From assembly GCA_021295815.1 (NCBI GenBank), contig JAGWBQ010000008.1, forward strand, positions 57,876 through 121,875: DNA of 64,000 bases, read 5' to 3'. The notes beneath the pieces are model-generated. The model was not told the origin of the DNA. It searched no databases and saw only the letters and a list, made by a program, of their open reading frames with translations. Below, piece after piece: positions 1-7,753 of this stretch (positions within the stretch are counted from its first letter, which is position 1; each line of letters starts with the position of its first letter). The stretch comes from Gemmatimonadota bacterium. GTDB lineage: Bacteria > Gemmatimonadota > Gemmatimonadetes > Longimicrobiales > Gaopeijiaceae. The translations under genes and the position numbers were made by a program.

Positions 1-69
1 CCGCGCGCGACGACGGCGGGCGAGGCCGAAGGATCCCCACTGTGAGGCCGCCCTTCCTCACCGCGACCA

Positions 70-98
70 GAGCGCATGCAGCGCCGCGCTGCCGGTGG
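70..98 (+). repeat. Partial copy of dispersed intergenic repeat
   Basis: The segment carries GCATGCAGCGCCGCGCTGCC, which resembles the 3' half of the fuller repeat copy at 42667-42732 (GATGCAGCGGCGTGCTGCCG). It lies just downstream of the M23 peptidase gene. Only one end of the repeat is recognisable here, so this is a weak member of the family. Confidence 0.35.
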
Positions 99-119
99 AG
101 GCCTTGGCCACGGGGGCGT

Positions 120-1052
120 TTAGTCCCGGATTTCCTCGGGGAAGAAGTAGTTCATGGGGTTGCGCGGTACCCCGTTCACATGCACCTCGTAGTGGACGTG
201 GGTCGAGGTGGAGGTTCCCGTACTTCCCATCAGACCCACGGGATCGCCGCGTTTCACCATTTGACCGACCCTGACCAGAAGCTTGTCGGCGTGAGCGTAT
301 CGGGTGACGAAGCCGTAGCCGTGGTCGATATCCACGGTCAGTCCGTATCCGGGCAGGTTGGAGGCACGAATCACTCTGCCTTTCGCGGTCGCCCACACCT
401 GCGACCCGCGCACTCCCGAGATGTCGACGCCGTGGTGAGGCAACGGCAGATTGTGGATCGGATGGAGACGCTCCTGCGAAAAACCGCTCGCGATCCATCC
501 GGCGGCCGGTTTGATGGAGGGGAGAGATTCGAGCATGTCGCGCTTGGCGCTCGCTTCGTCCACCGCCGCAGTCAGACTCGCCAGCAGGATGTCGGCCCGG
601 CGCGTAGCTTCGTCGAGCGCGTCGGAGATGCCGAAAGCCCGAGTCCGCGAGGTCGAGTCGAGTTCGTCGAGGTAGTAGGTTTCCAAGGTCGGGGAGCCCG
701 GCCCTCCGACTCCGGCCATGAGCACCTCGGGGTCGAGCGGATCGAGACCGGCCAGGGTGCGGAGCTGAGCGTCGCGTTCGGCGATCTCGCCGATTCGGTC
801 GCTGATCGAGGCGGCCTTGTCTTCAAAGGCGAGGAGCTCTTCGCCGAGAGTCGAGGTGCGAGCCTCCAGGACGCCGACATGTACGGCCTGCGTGAGCCCG
901 TACGTCGCAAGAACGAGCAGGGCGAGCCCCAGGAAGGCCGCCAGCCCTCCCGCCCAGCAGATTTTCCGGCCCAGGGTCCGCGACAGGGAGAGGTGGGTTG
1001 TCTTCCCGGACCGTTCGTCCATGACCACCACCGACCAGCGTCGACCTCTCAT
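120..1052 (-). CDS. Membrane-anchored M23 (LytM-type) metallopeptidase
   Basis: 310 aa. A basic N-terminus is followed by one membrane segment (about residues 32-55), then an Ala/Glu/Asp-rich, probably coiled-coil stalk (about 60-175) and a C-terminal peptidase M23 domain (about 185-300). The zinc and catalytic signature is intact: H206xxxD210 (HHGVD) and H285-V-H287. The family cleaves peptidoglycan cross-bridges, or regulates such cleavage, in the periplasm. The N-terminal pattern (basic stretch, MDERSG, hydrophobic helix) is common in membrane-anchored M23 proteins and supports the first ATG. It is the last gene of a leftward run after metG, but a 203-bp gap with its own candidate promoter suggests at least partly independent expression. 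The product class is secure; the exact bond cleaved is unknown. Confidence 0.9.
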   Translation of the reverse strand: MRGRRWSVVVMDERSGKTTHLSLSRTLGRKICWAGGLAAFLGLALLVLATYGLTQAVHVGVLEARTSTLGEELLAFEDKAASISDRIGEIAERDAQLRTLAGLDPLDPEVLMAGVGGPGSPTLETYYLDELDSTSRTRAFGISDALDEATRRADILLASLTAAVDEASAKRDMLESLPSIKPAAGWIASGFSQERLHPIHNLPLPHHGVDISGVRGSQVWATAKGRVIRASNLPGYGLTVDIDHGYGFVTRYAHADKLLVRVGQMVKRGDPVGLMGSTGTSTSTHVHYEVHVNGVPRNPMNYFFPEEIRD

Positions 1053-1137
1053 GCGGGACTTGCCGTATTCGTGTCGTCAGGTGTTCCGAGCATCGGTTCC
1101 TTGGTCAGGCTGTCTGCCACGCTGATTGGAGAGTGCA

Positions 1138-1166
1138 AAGATGCCAAGCCGCAGCCGAGGTGTCAA
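1138..1166 (-). promoter_or_regulatory. Candidate sigma70-type promoter for the M23 gene
   Basis: On the minus strand a perfect -35 TTGACA (1161-1166) is followed by a 17-base spacer and a weak -10 CATCTT (1138-1143, 3/6). It lies about 85 bases upstream of the M23 start in the only sizeable gap of this run. The -10 is poor, so it is a candidate only. Confidence 0.4.
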
Positions 1167-1206
1167 GGTCGCACACGGAAAACGGACGAAGCCACGCGCC
1201 GCCGTT

Positions 1207-1240
1207 ACGCCGCTCTCGGCGCTCGTAGTTTCACCGCGGA
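1207..1240 (-). repeat. Partial copy of dispersed intergenic repeat
   Basis: Read on the minus strand, a GTGAAACT core followed by GAGCGCCGAGAGCGGCGT matches the corresponding part of the repeat at 14685-14762. It occupies the gap between the end of metG and the M23 gene. The match covers about 34 bases, so this is a truncated copy. Confidence 0.5.
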
Positions 1241-1255
1241 CGGTGGAGGAACACC

Positions 1256-2806
1256 TCACCGCAGGCTTTCCACCTTGGGGAAGAGCGGCTCGAGCGCGTC
1301 GAGGCTGCGGCCCGCGAGGGAGCCTGCGGTAGCTTCCTCCAACGTGGGCGCCGCATCCGTTCCGAAACAGCGAGCGAGGCGCACCATGGCGTTCGGGGTG
1401 ACGGGCTCGAAGAGCGCACAGAGCACCAAGACCACCCGGGCGAGGCTGGCCAAAGCCTCGTCGAGCTCTTCCGCCGCGCCGCCGTCCGCTAGCTTGGCCA
1501 GCTTCCACGGCTGCGAAGCTTCCACGTATCCGTTCGCGATGCGGGCCAGCTCCATCGCTGCAGCCAGCGCTTCGTGGAGTCTGAGCCGCTCCATCTCCGA
1601 CCTCACCCGTTCCACCGCACCTTCGATCTCGGCGGCGAGCCCTTCTCCCGGGGCGTCGGGCACGATTCCGTCCCGGTAGCGGCGGATCATCGAAACCACT
1701 CTCGACGCAAGATTGCCCAATATGTTGGCGAGCTCGGAGTAGCGGGCGAGGAAGCGTTCGGGCGTGTAAGAGGCGTCCGATCCGGTGGGCATCTCCCTGA
1801 GCAGATACCAGCGCACCGCGTCGGCCCCGAAATCGCGGCTGATCCCGAGCGGATCCACCACGTTGCCGAGGGACTTGGACATCTTGGTGTCTCCCACCAC
1901 CCACCAGCCGTGCGCGAGCAGCCGGGCGGGCGCCGGCAGCCCCACCCCCATGAGCAGCGTCGGCCAGTAGACGGCGTGCGTGGTGATGATGTCCTTGCCC
2001 ACCACATGGAGATCGCACGGCCAGCGCGAGTCGCCCCAGTCGTCGAAGCCCTGCCGTTCCGGCTCGGCGTCCGGGTCGATCGCGCCCGACGCGGTAAGGT
2101 AGTTGATGAGGGCGTCCACCCACACGTAGGCGACGTGGTCGCGGTCGAAGGGCAGCTCGACGCCCCACGACACCCTCGACTTGGGACGTGAGATCGAGAG
2201 GTCGGCGAGCGGCTTCTCCAGAAAGCCCCGGATCTCGTTCAAACGCGAGCGTGGAACGATCCAATCCGGGTTGGCGTCGATATGTCGCAGCAGGTCTTCC
2301 CGGAACGCGCTCATGCGGAAGAAATAGTTCTTCTCCTCGATCCGACGCACTGGTCGCGAGCAGTCCGGGCAGGTGTCGCCCGGCCCCAGATCCTTCTCGG
2401 TCCAGAAGCGCTCCTCGTGGATGCAGTACCAGCCCGAGTATCTGCCTTCGTATATGTGCCCGCGTTCGTGGAGCCGGGTGAGAAACGCGGTCACTACGGC
2501 CTTGTGCTCGTCCTCCGTCGTGCGGATGAAGCGGTCGTGAGAGATGTCGAGCTCCTCCCAGGCCGCCAGGAAGCGGTCGGCCATGGTGTCGCAGAGCTCG
2601 ATAGGGGTGACGCCTCGCCTGGACGCCTCCTCCTCGATCTTGGGGCCGTGCTCGTCGGTCCCGGTGAGGAAGAGCACGTTCGATCCCTCCCGGCGCCAGA
2701 AGCGAGCGAGCGCGTCCGCCAGGATGGTCGTATAGGCGTGTCCGATGTGCGGTTCGCCGGAGGCGTAGTAGATGGGCGTGCTGACGAAGCGCCCAGATCC
2801 GGTCAT
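1256..2806 (-). CDS. metG: Methionyl-tRNA synthetase (short form)
   Basis: 516 aa class I aminoacyl-tRNA synthetase that charges tRNA-Met in the cytoplasm. The signature motifs are present: HIGH at residues 20-23 (EPHIGHAY) and KMSKS at 308-312. The connective-peptide region holds a CPDC knuckle before the NYFF motif. The protein stops after the anticodon-binding helical domain and lacks the C-terminal EMAP/tRNA-binding extension of longer MetRS proteins, so it is the short bacterial type. Its start overlaps the end of ricT by four bases (ATGA), which indicates translational coupling within accA-ricT-metG. Identification is certain. Confidence 0.97.
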   Translation of the reverse strand: MTGSGRFVSTPIYYASGEPHIGHAYTTILADALARFWRREGSNVLFLTGTDEHGPKIEEEASRRGVTPIELCDTMADRFLAAWEELDISHDRFIRTTEDEHKAVVTAFLTRLHERGHIYEGRYSGWYCIHEERFWTEKDLGPGDTCPDCSRPVRRIEEKNYFFRMSAFREDLLRHIDANPDWIVPRSRLNEIRGFLEKPLADLSISRPKSRVSWGVELPFDRDHVAYVWVDALINYLTASGAIDPDAEPERQGFDDWGDSRWPCDLHVVGKDIITTHAVYWPTLLMGVGLPAPARLLAHGWWVVGDTKMSKSLGNVVDPLGISRDFGADAVRWYLLREMPTGSDASYTPERFLARYSELANILGNLASRVVSMIRRYRDGIVPDAPGEGLAAEIEGAVERVRSEMERLRLHEALAAAMELARIANGYVEASQPWKLAKLADGGAAEELDEALASLARVVLVLCALFEPVTPNAMVRLARCFGTDAAPTLEEATAGSLAGRSLDALEPLFPKVESLR

Positions 2807-3777
2807 GCCCGCCGTTCGGCCCTTGGGGCGGCCATTTCCTTCTGAAGATCGCCCAAGGTCACCATCCTTCTGTCTCCGTCATCGTTCTTCAGCCAGACCT
2901 CCTCCTTGAAAATATCGATATCGACGACCCTCTCGCGTCCGTCGGCCAGCGCGAGCACTCGCCCCTTGCGCGGGAAGCGGCGCCGAGCCTCCACGTAACT
3001 GGAGTGTTCGTGAAGCAGGCAGCACATGAGGCGCCCGCAATTGCCGCTGATCTGCTCCGGATTGAGCGAGAGATCCTGATCTCGGGCCACGGCCACGGTC
3101 ACCTTGCGGAAGGAGGTCATCCAGGTCGAACAGCACTGTTCGCGTCCGCATCTGCCGACGCCGCCCAACTGCTTGGCCTCTTCTCGCGCGGTAAGATGCT
3201 CGAGCCGCACGCGGGCCCTGAAGGTGCGAGCGAGCTCGGGGAGGAAACGACGGAAGTCGACCCGTCTGGGGGCGGTGAAGTAGAGGATCAGGTAGCGTCG
3301 ATCGAAGCGCCACTCGGCGTCGGAGAATTTCATCTCCAGACCGCTCTCAAGAGCCATCTCCCTGGCACGTCGACACACGCGCTCGTCATCCGCTCTCAGC
3401 TCGGGGAGCTTGGCCACGTCGTTCTTGGTGGCGAGCCTGATCACGTCGAGCTCGGGGGTCGGGGTGGCGCAGCCCGTGGAGGTGGAACACTTGCGTTCGG
3501 CGACGGCTCCCAAGGCGGTGACCCGCCCCAGGTCCCAGCCTCCCTCGGCCTCGACTATGACCCGGTCTCCGGTACTGAGGTCGATCCCGCGGCTGCCGAA
3601 ATATCCCTTGCGCGCACCCTTGAAGCTCACCTCGGCGAAGAGGGTCGCCCATTCGGATTCCTGTTCGCCGTTACGCGGGGCGGGGGGAGGTGAATGAACG
3701 GCCGTCGGTGGTGGCGCGGCGGCGGGTGCGAGCGGGGAGGGAACGGGTCGGTCGTCGCCGGGGGCTGAGCTGGACAC
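2803..3777 (-). CDS. ricT: PSP1/RicT (YaaT) family protein
   Basis: 324 aa. A Pro/Ala-rich N-terminus (about 1-45) precedes a PSP1 domain. Cys-rich motifs typical of RicT/YaaT are visible: GRCGREQCC and CGRLMCC. In Bacillus these cysteines help the RicA-RicF-RicT complex carry Fe-S clusters and stimulate RNase Y processing, biofilm formation and competence. Outside Firmicutes the protein is widespread but its role is poorly defined, and neither ricA nor ricF is seen nearby. The gene begins three bases after accA ends and overlaps metG by four bases, so it is co-transcribed with them. Confidence 0.88.
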   Translation of the reverse strand: MSSSAPGDDRPVPSPLAPAAAPPPTAVHSPPPAPRNGEQESEWATLFAEVSFKGARKGYFGSRGIDLSTGDRVIVEAEGGWDLGRVTALGAVAERKCSTSTGCATPTPELDVIRLATKNDVAKLPELRADDERVCRRAREMALESGLEMKFSDAEWRFDRRYLILYFTAPRRVDFRRFLPELARTFRARVRLEHLTAREEAKQLGGVGRCGREQCCSTWMTSFRKVTVAVARDQDLSLNPEQISGNCGRLMCCLLHEHSSYVEARRRFPRKGRVLALADGRERVVDIDIFKEEVWLKNDDGDRRMVTLGDLQKEMAAPRAERRA

Positions 3778-3780
3778 CGG

Positions 3781-4734
3781 CTACGCGTTCGCCTCCCGCC
3801 AGGCTCCGACGGCTTCGTACTTGGCGTGGCGCGCCGCGATCAGCGCGTCCGGGGTCAGGGCTGCGAGTTCGTCCAGCAGACTGCCGAGGGCGGAGCTCAG
3901 GCTTTTGGCGGCGGCGTCCCAATCGGAATGGGCTCCGGCGTCGGGCTCGGGCACGATCTTGTCGCACACCCCCATCTCGACGAGGTCCTTGGCGGTGAGC
4001 CGAAGAGCCACCGCGGCCTCCTCCTTCTTCTCGGCGGTGCGCCAGAGTATGGCGGCGCATCCCTCTGGAGAGATCACCGAGTAGATCGAGTGCTGCAGCA
4101 TGACGATCCGGTCCGTGACGCCGATACCCAGGGCGCCGCCCGACATGCCTTCTCCGATGACCACGGAGACCGTGGGCACCTTCAGGCAGGCCATCTCCCG
4201 GAGGTTGCGGGCGATGGACTCGGCGATCCCGCGTTCCTCCGACCCGATTCCGGGGAAGGCGCCCGGCGTGTCGATGAAGGTCACGACCGGGCGTCCGAAC
4301 TTCTCGGCCTGGCGCATGAGGCGGAGCGCCTTGCGATAGCCCTCGGGGTGCGGCATGCCGAAGTTGCGTCGAAGGTTCTCCTTCATGTCGCGCCCCTTCT
4401 GATGCCCTATCACCATCAGCGAACGATCGCCCAGGCGGGCCCAGCCCCCCACGATCGCCTCGTCGTCCCTGAAGTTGCGGTCGCCGTGGAGCTCGATCCA
4501 ATCGGTGAAGATCCGCTCCACGTAGTCGAGCGTGTAAGGACGACGCGGGTGACGCGCCACCTGCACCTGCTCCATGGGAGAGAGGTTCCGATAGGTCTCG
4601 TTCGTCACTTGAGTCAGGCGAGTCTCCATCTCTTCGATCCGGGAGGAGTCCTGTCCGCGCTGCTTCGAGTCGCGCTTGAGCTTCTCGATCTGGGTGCGTA
4701 TCGTCTCGATATTGCGCTCGAATTCGAACTGCAT
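3781..4734 (-). CDS. accA: Acetyl-CoA carboxylase carboxyltransferase alpha subunit
   Basis: 317 aa, the usual AccA length. It is the alpha half of the carboxyltransferase that moves the carboxyl group from biotin-BCCP to acetyl-CoA, the first step of fatty-acid synthesis. Recognisable blocks are the N-terminal helix MQFEFERNIETI, the TPGAFPGIGSEERG region and MSGGALGIGVTDR, followed by SPEGCAAILW. The open frame continues 147 codons upstream, but that part is Arg/Pro-rich and unlike AccA, so the ATG at 4732-4734 is chosen. It is first in the leftward accA-ricT-metG unit. No accB, accC or accD is in the window. Confidence 0.95.
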   Translation of the reverse strand: MQFEFERNIETIRTQIEKLKRDSKQRGQDSSRIEEMETRLTQVTNETYRNLSPMEQVQVARHPRRPYTLDYVERIFTDWIELHGDRNFRDDEAIVGGWARLGDRSLMVIGHQKGRDMKENLRRNFGMPHPEGYRKALRLMRQAEKFGRPVVTFIDTPGAFPGIGSEERGIAESIARNLREMACLKVPTVSVVIGEGMSGGALGIGVTDRIVMLQHSIYSVISPEGCAAILWRTAEKKEEAAVALRLTAKDLVEMGVCDKIVPEPDAGAHSDWDAAAKSLSSALGSLLDELAALTPDALIAARHAKYEAVGAWREANA

Positions 4735-4882
4735 TTCGTGAGACGGTATGGAGGCGCGTGCGGGGTGGAGAGCGCGGGCGTCGGCCGCTCGCGGGCGAAA
4801 CATGGGCGAGAACCTGGGAACGCCGACCGCCGAGTCGGCCGGAGCCGGTGTCCGCCGGAGACGCGGTGATGGCGAACGATGG

Positions 4883-4975
4883 GGAACACCGGAGCCGCGC
4901 AGGGTGTTCCGATGCAGAACAGTCCGTCGATGACGCGCCGCTCTACCGTGGCAGTTCCTGGCTGCGGGCTGCCAC
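4883..4975. repeat. Two perfect inverted repeats in a divergent intergenic region
   Basis: The 271-bp gap between accA (leftward) and the membrane-protein gene (rightward) holds GGAACACC (4883-4890) with GGTGTTCC (4903-4910), and GTGGCAG (4948-4954) with CTGCCAC (4969-4975). Both pairs are perfect, with loops of 12 and 14 bases and no T-run after either. Operators or RNA hairpins in the leaders are possible; nothing distinguishes these from the sequence alone. Confidence 0.4.
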
Positions 4976-5005
4976 TGCTTCGAGCGCCACGATACGGCTG
5001 GTCCG

Positions 5006-5734
5006 GTGACCCGTTTTCTCTCCCCCGAGCTCGTTCCCTTCCCACTCTTCGGGACCGCGCACCTGGCCACCCTGGCGCTGGCGGCGGTCGTGGGCTTCCT
5101 GATGGTGCGGGGCGGTCGTCGCTCGAAGGCGCGGAGGTCGCGGCTGAGATGGGCCATGGTCGCGGGCTTCCTCATCGGCGAGTCGCTCTCGAACGGATGG
5201 AGCGCGAGCGTGGGACGATGGCAGCTCGATTCGGACCTCCCCCTGCACCTGTGCGGCGTGATGGTGTGGGTGAGCGTCTACGGGCTGGTCAGCCGGGCGC
5301 GCTGGGCGCGCACCCTAATGTACTTCTTCGGCGTCGCCGGCGCATCCCAGGCGCTGCTTACGCCTTCGGCCGAACACGGCATCGCCCACATCGCCTACCT
5401 GGCCACCATGCTCTCCCACGGACTCCTGGTGATCGCCGGGCTCTGGGTCGTGCTCGTCGAGGAATACCGACCCGGGATTCGTGACCTCGTGGTCGCCTTC
5501 GTCATTCTGAACATCTACGCGCTGGCCCTCTACCCGGTAAACCTCCTGCTGGGCTCCAACTACATGTACCTCGTGTCCAAGCCGGAATCGCAGTCGCTCT
5601 TCGATGTCTTTCCGAGCTGGCCCTGGTACCTTCTGCTAACGGAGTTCGTCGCGTTCGCCCTCTTCGTGTTGATGTATCTGCCTTTCCGACGAGGCAGGTC
5701 TACCCGGATCCGACGGGGGGCTCGGGGAGCTTGA
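5006..5734 (+). CDS. YwaF/TIGR02206-type membrane protein related to TMEM164 acyltransferases
   Basis: 242 aa polytopic membrane protein with about seven hydrophobic helices. It begins with FPLFGTAHLATLAL, typical of the YwaF/TIGR02206 family, which is grouped with the eukaryotic TMEM164 integral-membrane acyltransferases. The family-type LPLHLCG motif (H81, C83) and a later histidine in TMLSHG (H138) are present; human TMEM164 uses a Cys/His pair for acyl transfer. The bacterial substrate is unknown, and assigning catalysis here is inference. The start is GTG. The last 35 bases overlap the 3' end of the convergent MFS gene. Confidence 0.75.
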   Translation: MTRFLSPELVPFPLFGTAHLATLALAAVVGFLMVRGGRRSKARRSRLRWAMVAGFLIGESLSNGWSASVGRWQLDSDLPLHLCGVMVWVSVYGLVSRARWARTLMYFFGVAGASQALLTPSAEHGIAHIAYLATMLSHGLLVIAGLWVVLVEEYRPGIRDLVVAFVILNIYALALYPVNLLLGSNYMYLVSKPESQSLFDVFPSWPWYLLLTEFVAFALFVLMYLPFRRGRSTRIRRGARGA

Positions 5735-6818
5735 ACCACACCAGGATTCCGGTGGCGATTATGAAGGCGGCGGCAAGCACGGTGTTCACGAAGAAGCCGC
5801 TGTCGGCGTAGACCGGGCCCGCCGCTGCGGAGCCGACCGCATATCCCACGTGGCCTGCGGCGACTGTGAGGCTCATCAGTTGCCCGCGGTTCCTGCCGCT
5901 CACGAGCGATGTGAGCAGAGCCGAGAACGGTGAGAGTCTCATGGCGACGAGGGCCATGGTGAGAAAGAAGTAGATGTAGCCGAGCCAGGCGTTCCGCACG
6001 AACGGGACCGTGGCCAAAGTGAGGACGCAGAGACCGATGCAGGCGATCAGGACGAGACGTTTCCGGCCGACCCGGTCCGAGAGCTTTCCGGCTCGGGGTC
6101 CGCTGACCACGTTCGCGACTCCTCCGAAGGCGAACATTAGGGCCAGCTGGGAGCCCTCGATCCCGACGGAGGTCTCGAGCCAGATGGGGAAGTAGGTCAC
6201 CAGAAGCGAGATGCCCAGAAACATGATGAAGTAGGCCGCCGCGGCCCACGCGACGACGGGCCTGCGCAGCAGCCGCGCATATCCTCTCGCGGCTCCCACG
6301 ATCGTGAGCGGCAGACGCGAGCGGCGGATCTTGGGCTGAGGGACCAGGAAATAGACCATGAGGGTGGCGACGGCCATGGTCAACCCGAAGAGGTAGAACG
6401 GCGACTTGACGCCGAACCCGTTCGCGAGCAGGATGCCGATGGGAATGCCGCCCACCTGCCCGACTGCGGAGCCGCTCATGGCCCATCCGCTCGCCCATCC
6501 GCGTCGGTCGTAAGGAAAATAGTCGCCGATGTAGGAGACTGCGGCGCCGGTGAGCACGCCCCCGGCCATTCCGGCGAGGATGCGCACCGCCAGAAACGAA
6601 TAGTAGTCGGTCGCGAAGGCGTGCAGCCCCAGAGCCACGCTCATGCCCGCCGCGCCCCAGAGCAGGATGCGCCGCCTGCCCACACGGTCCGACACGGGTC
6701 CCGATATGATCGCGAAGACGCCCAGCATGACGGAATAGGCCGCGACGAAGGTGCCCATGATCGCGGCATCGACGACGAGCTCCTCCCCGATCAGCGGGAG
6801 GATGGGCGCGATAATCAT
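5700..6818 (-). CDS. Major facilitator superfamily transporter (start uncertain)
   Basis: 372 aa from the first ATG, with about 12 membrane helices in two halves. MFS motif A is clear in GPVSDRVGRRR. This is a secondary transporter of the drug/metabolite type; the substrate cannot be told. Oddity: the reading frame upstream of the ATG encodes a plausible first half of helix 1 (KTIILTLWLLIFSSACQT) and stays open to about 6957 without any ATG, GTG or TTG. Either a non-standard start (for example CTG near 6846) is used, or a base has been lost upstream. The 3' end overlaps the convergent membrane-protein gene by 35 bases. The short-chain dehydrogenase gene lies just upstream on the same strand. 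Confidence 0.85.
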   Translation of the reverse strand: MIIAPILPLIGEELVVDAAIMGTFVAAYSVMLGVFAIISGPVSDRVGRRRILLWGAAGMSVALGLHAFATDYYSFLAVRILAGMAGGVLTGAAVSYIGDYFPYDRRGWASGWAMSGSAVGQVGGIPIGILLANGFGVKSPFYLFGLTMAVATLMVYFLVPQPKIRRSRLPLTIVGAARGYARLLRRPVVAWAAAAYFIMFLGISLLVTYFPIWLETSVGIEGSQLALMFAFGGVANVVSGPRAGKLSDRVGRKRLVLIACIGLCVLTLATVPFVRNAWLGYIYFFLTMALVAMRLSPFSALLTSLVSGRNRGQLMSLTVAAGHVGYAVGSAAAGPVYADSGFFVNTVLAAAFIIATGILVWFKLPEPPVGSG

Positions 6819-6939
6819 CGTCTGGCATGCGGACGAGAAGATCAGCAGCCAGAGGGTGAGGATTATGGTCTTGTCGGAGCCGCCGGTCGGGGCCCCGCCC
6901 CGGAAGAGGAGCGGTCGTTTCCAGCGTGGACGGTTCGCT

Positions 6940-7713
6940 TTAGAAGTCTCGATGGATCACCATGGCGTGGCGTTGCACTGTGGGCATCATCACCAGATTG
7001 ACGACGTTCACGTGGGGCGGAGTGTTGGCGACGTAAGCGACCGCGTCGGCCACATCCTCCGGGGTGAGGGGCACGGTGTCGCCGTAGACCGAGGCGGCGC
7101 GTTCGGAGTCGCCGTCGAAACGCACCTCGCTGAACTCGGTCTCCGTAAGCCCGGGGTCGACGCTCGACACCCTTACCCGGGTGCCCACGAGGTCGATGTT
7201 CATACCTTCGTTGAGGGCCCAGACCGCGAACTTGGTCGCGTTGTAGACGGCGCCCTTCGGATAGACCCAGCGTCCGGCGATGCTCCCGATGTTGATCACG
7301 TGGCCCGAGTCGCGCTCGACCATCAGCGGCAGCACCGCCCGCGAGACGTAGAGCAGCCCCTTGAGGTTGGTGTCGACCATGTCGTCCCAGTGGGCGAGAT
7401 CGCCCTCGTGGAAGAGGTCGAGACCGCGGGCCTTGCCGGCGTTGTTGACGAGGATGTCGGGGACGAGCCCGCGCTCCTCAAGGTCGGCGACGTAGGACCG
7501 GACCGCCTTGGAGTCGGTGACGTCGAGCGAGGCGCCTTCCGCAGCGATCCCATGTTCGGCGGTGAGATCGGCCGCCAGACGGCGGATCCTGTCCTCGCGG
7601 CGTGCCGACAGGAGCAGATGCGCCCCTTGGGCTGCGAGCGTGCGGGCGCAGGCCTCGCCGATACCGGCCGAGGCTCCGGTTATGAGTGCGCGCTTGCCTG
7701 TGATTCGTGGCAT
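6940..7713 (-). CDS. SDR family NAD(P)-dependent oxidoreductase (YdfG-like)
   Basis: 257 aa classical short-chain dehydrogenase with a Rossmann fold. Visible motifs are the cofactor loop TGASAGIG (12-19), NNAG (90-93), and the catalytic N115-S144-Y157-K161 set (INIGSIAG, YNATK). An acidic/basic pair after beta-2 (SARREDR) suggests NADP(H) use, as in YdfG-type enzymes that oxidise 3-hydroxy acids and L-allo-threonine. This substrate guess is family-based only. It lies between the MFS and the FAD/Fe-S dehydrogenase genes on the same strand. Confidence 0.92.
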   Translation of the reverse strand: MPRITGKRALITGASAGIGEACARTLAAQGAHLLLSARREDRIRRLAADLTAEHGIAAEGASLDVTDSKAVRSYVADLEERGLVPDILVNNAGKARGLDLFHEGDLAHWDDMVDTNLKGLLYVSRAVLPLMVERDSGHVINIGSIAGRWVYPKGAVYNATKFAVWALNEGMNIDLVGTRVRVSSVDPGLTETEFSEVRFDGDSERAASVYGDTVPLTPEDVADAVAYVANTPPHVNVVNLVMMPTVQRHAMVIHRDF

Positions 7714-7753
7714 GGTTCGGGCTGGAGTCAGGGTGACCGGGTTTGAGTCAATA

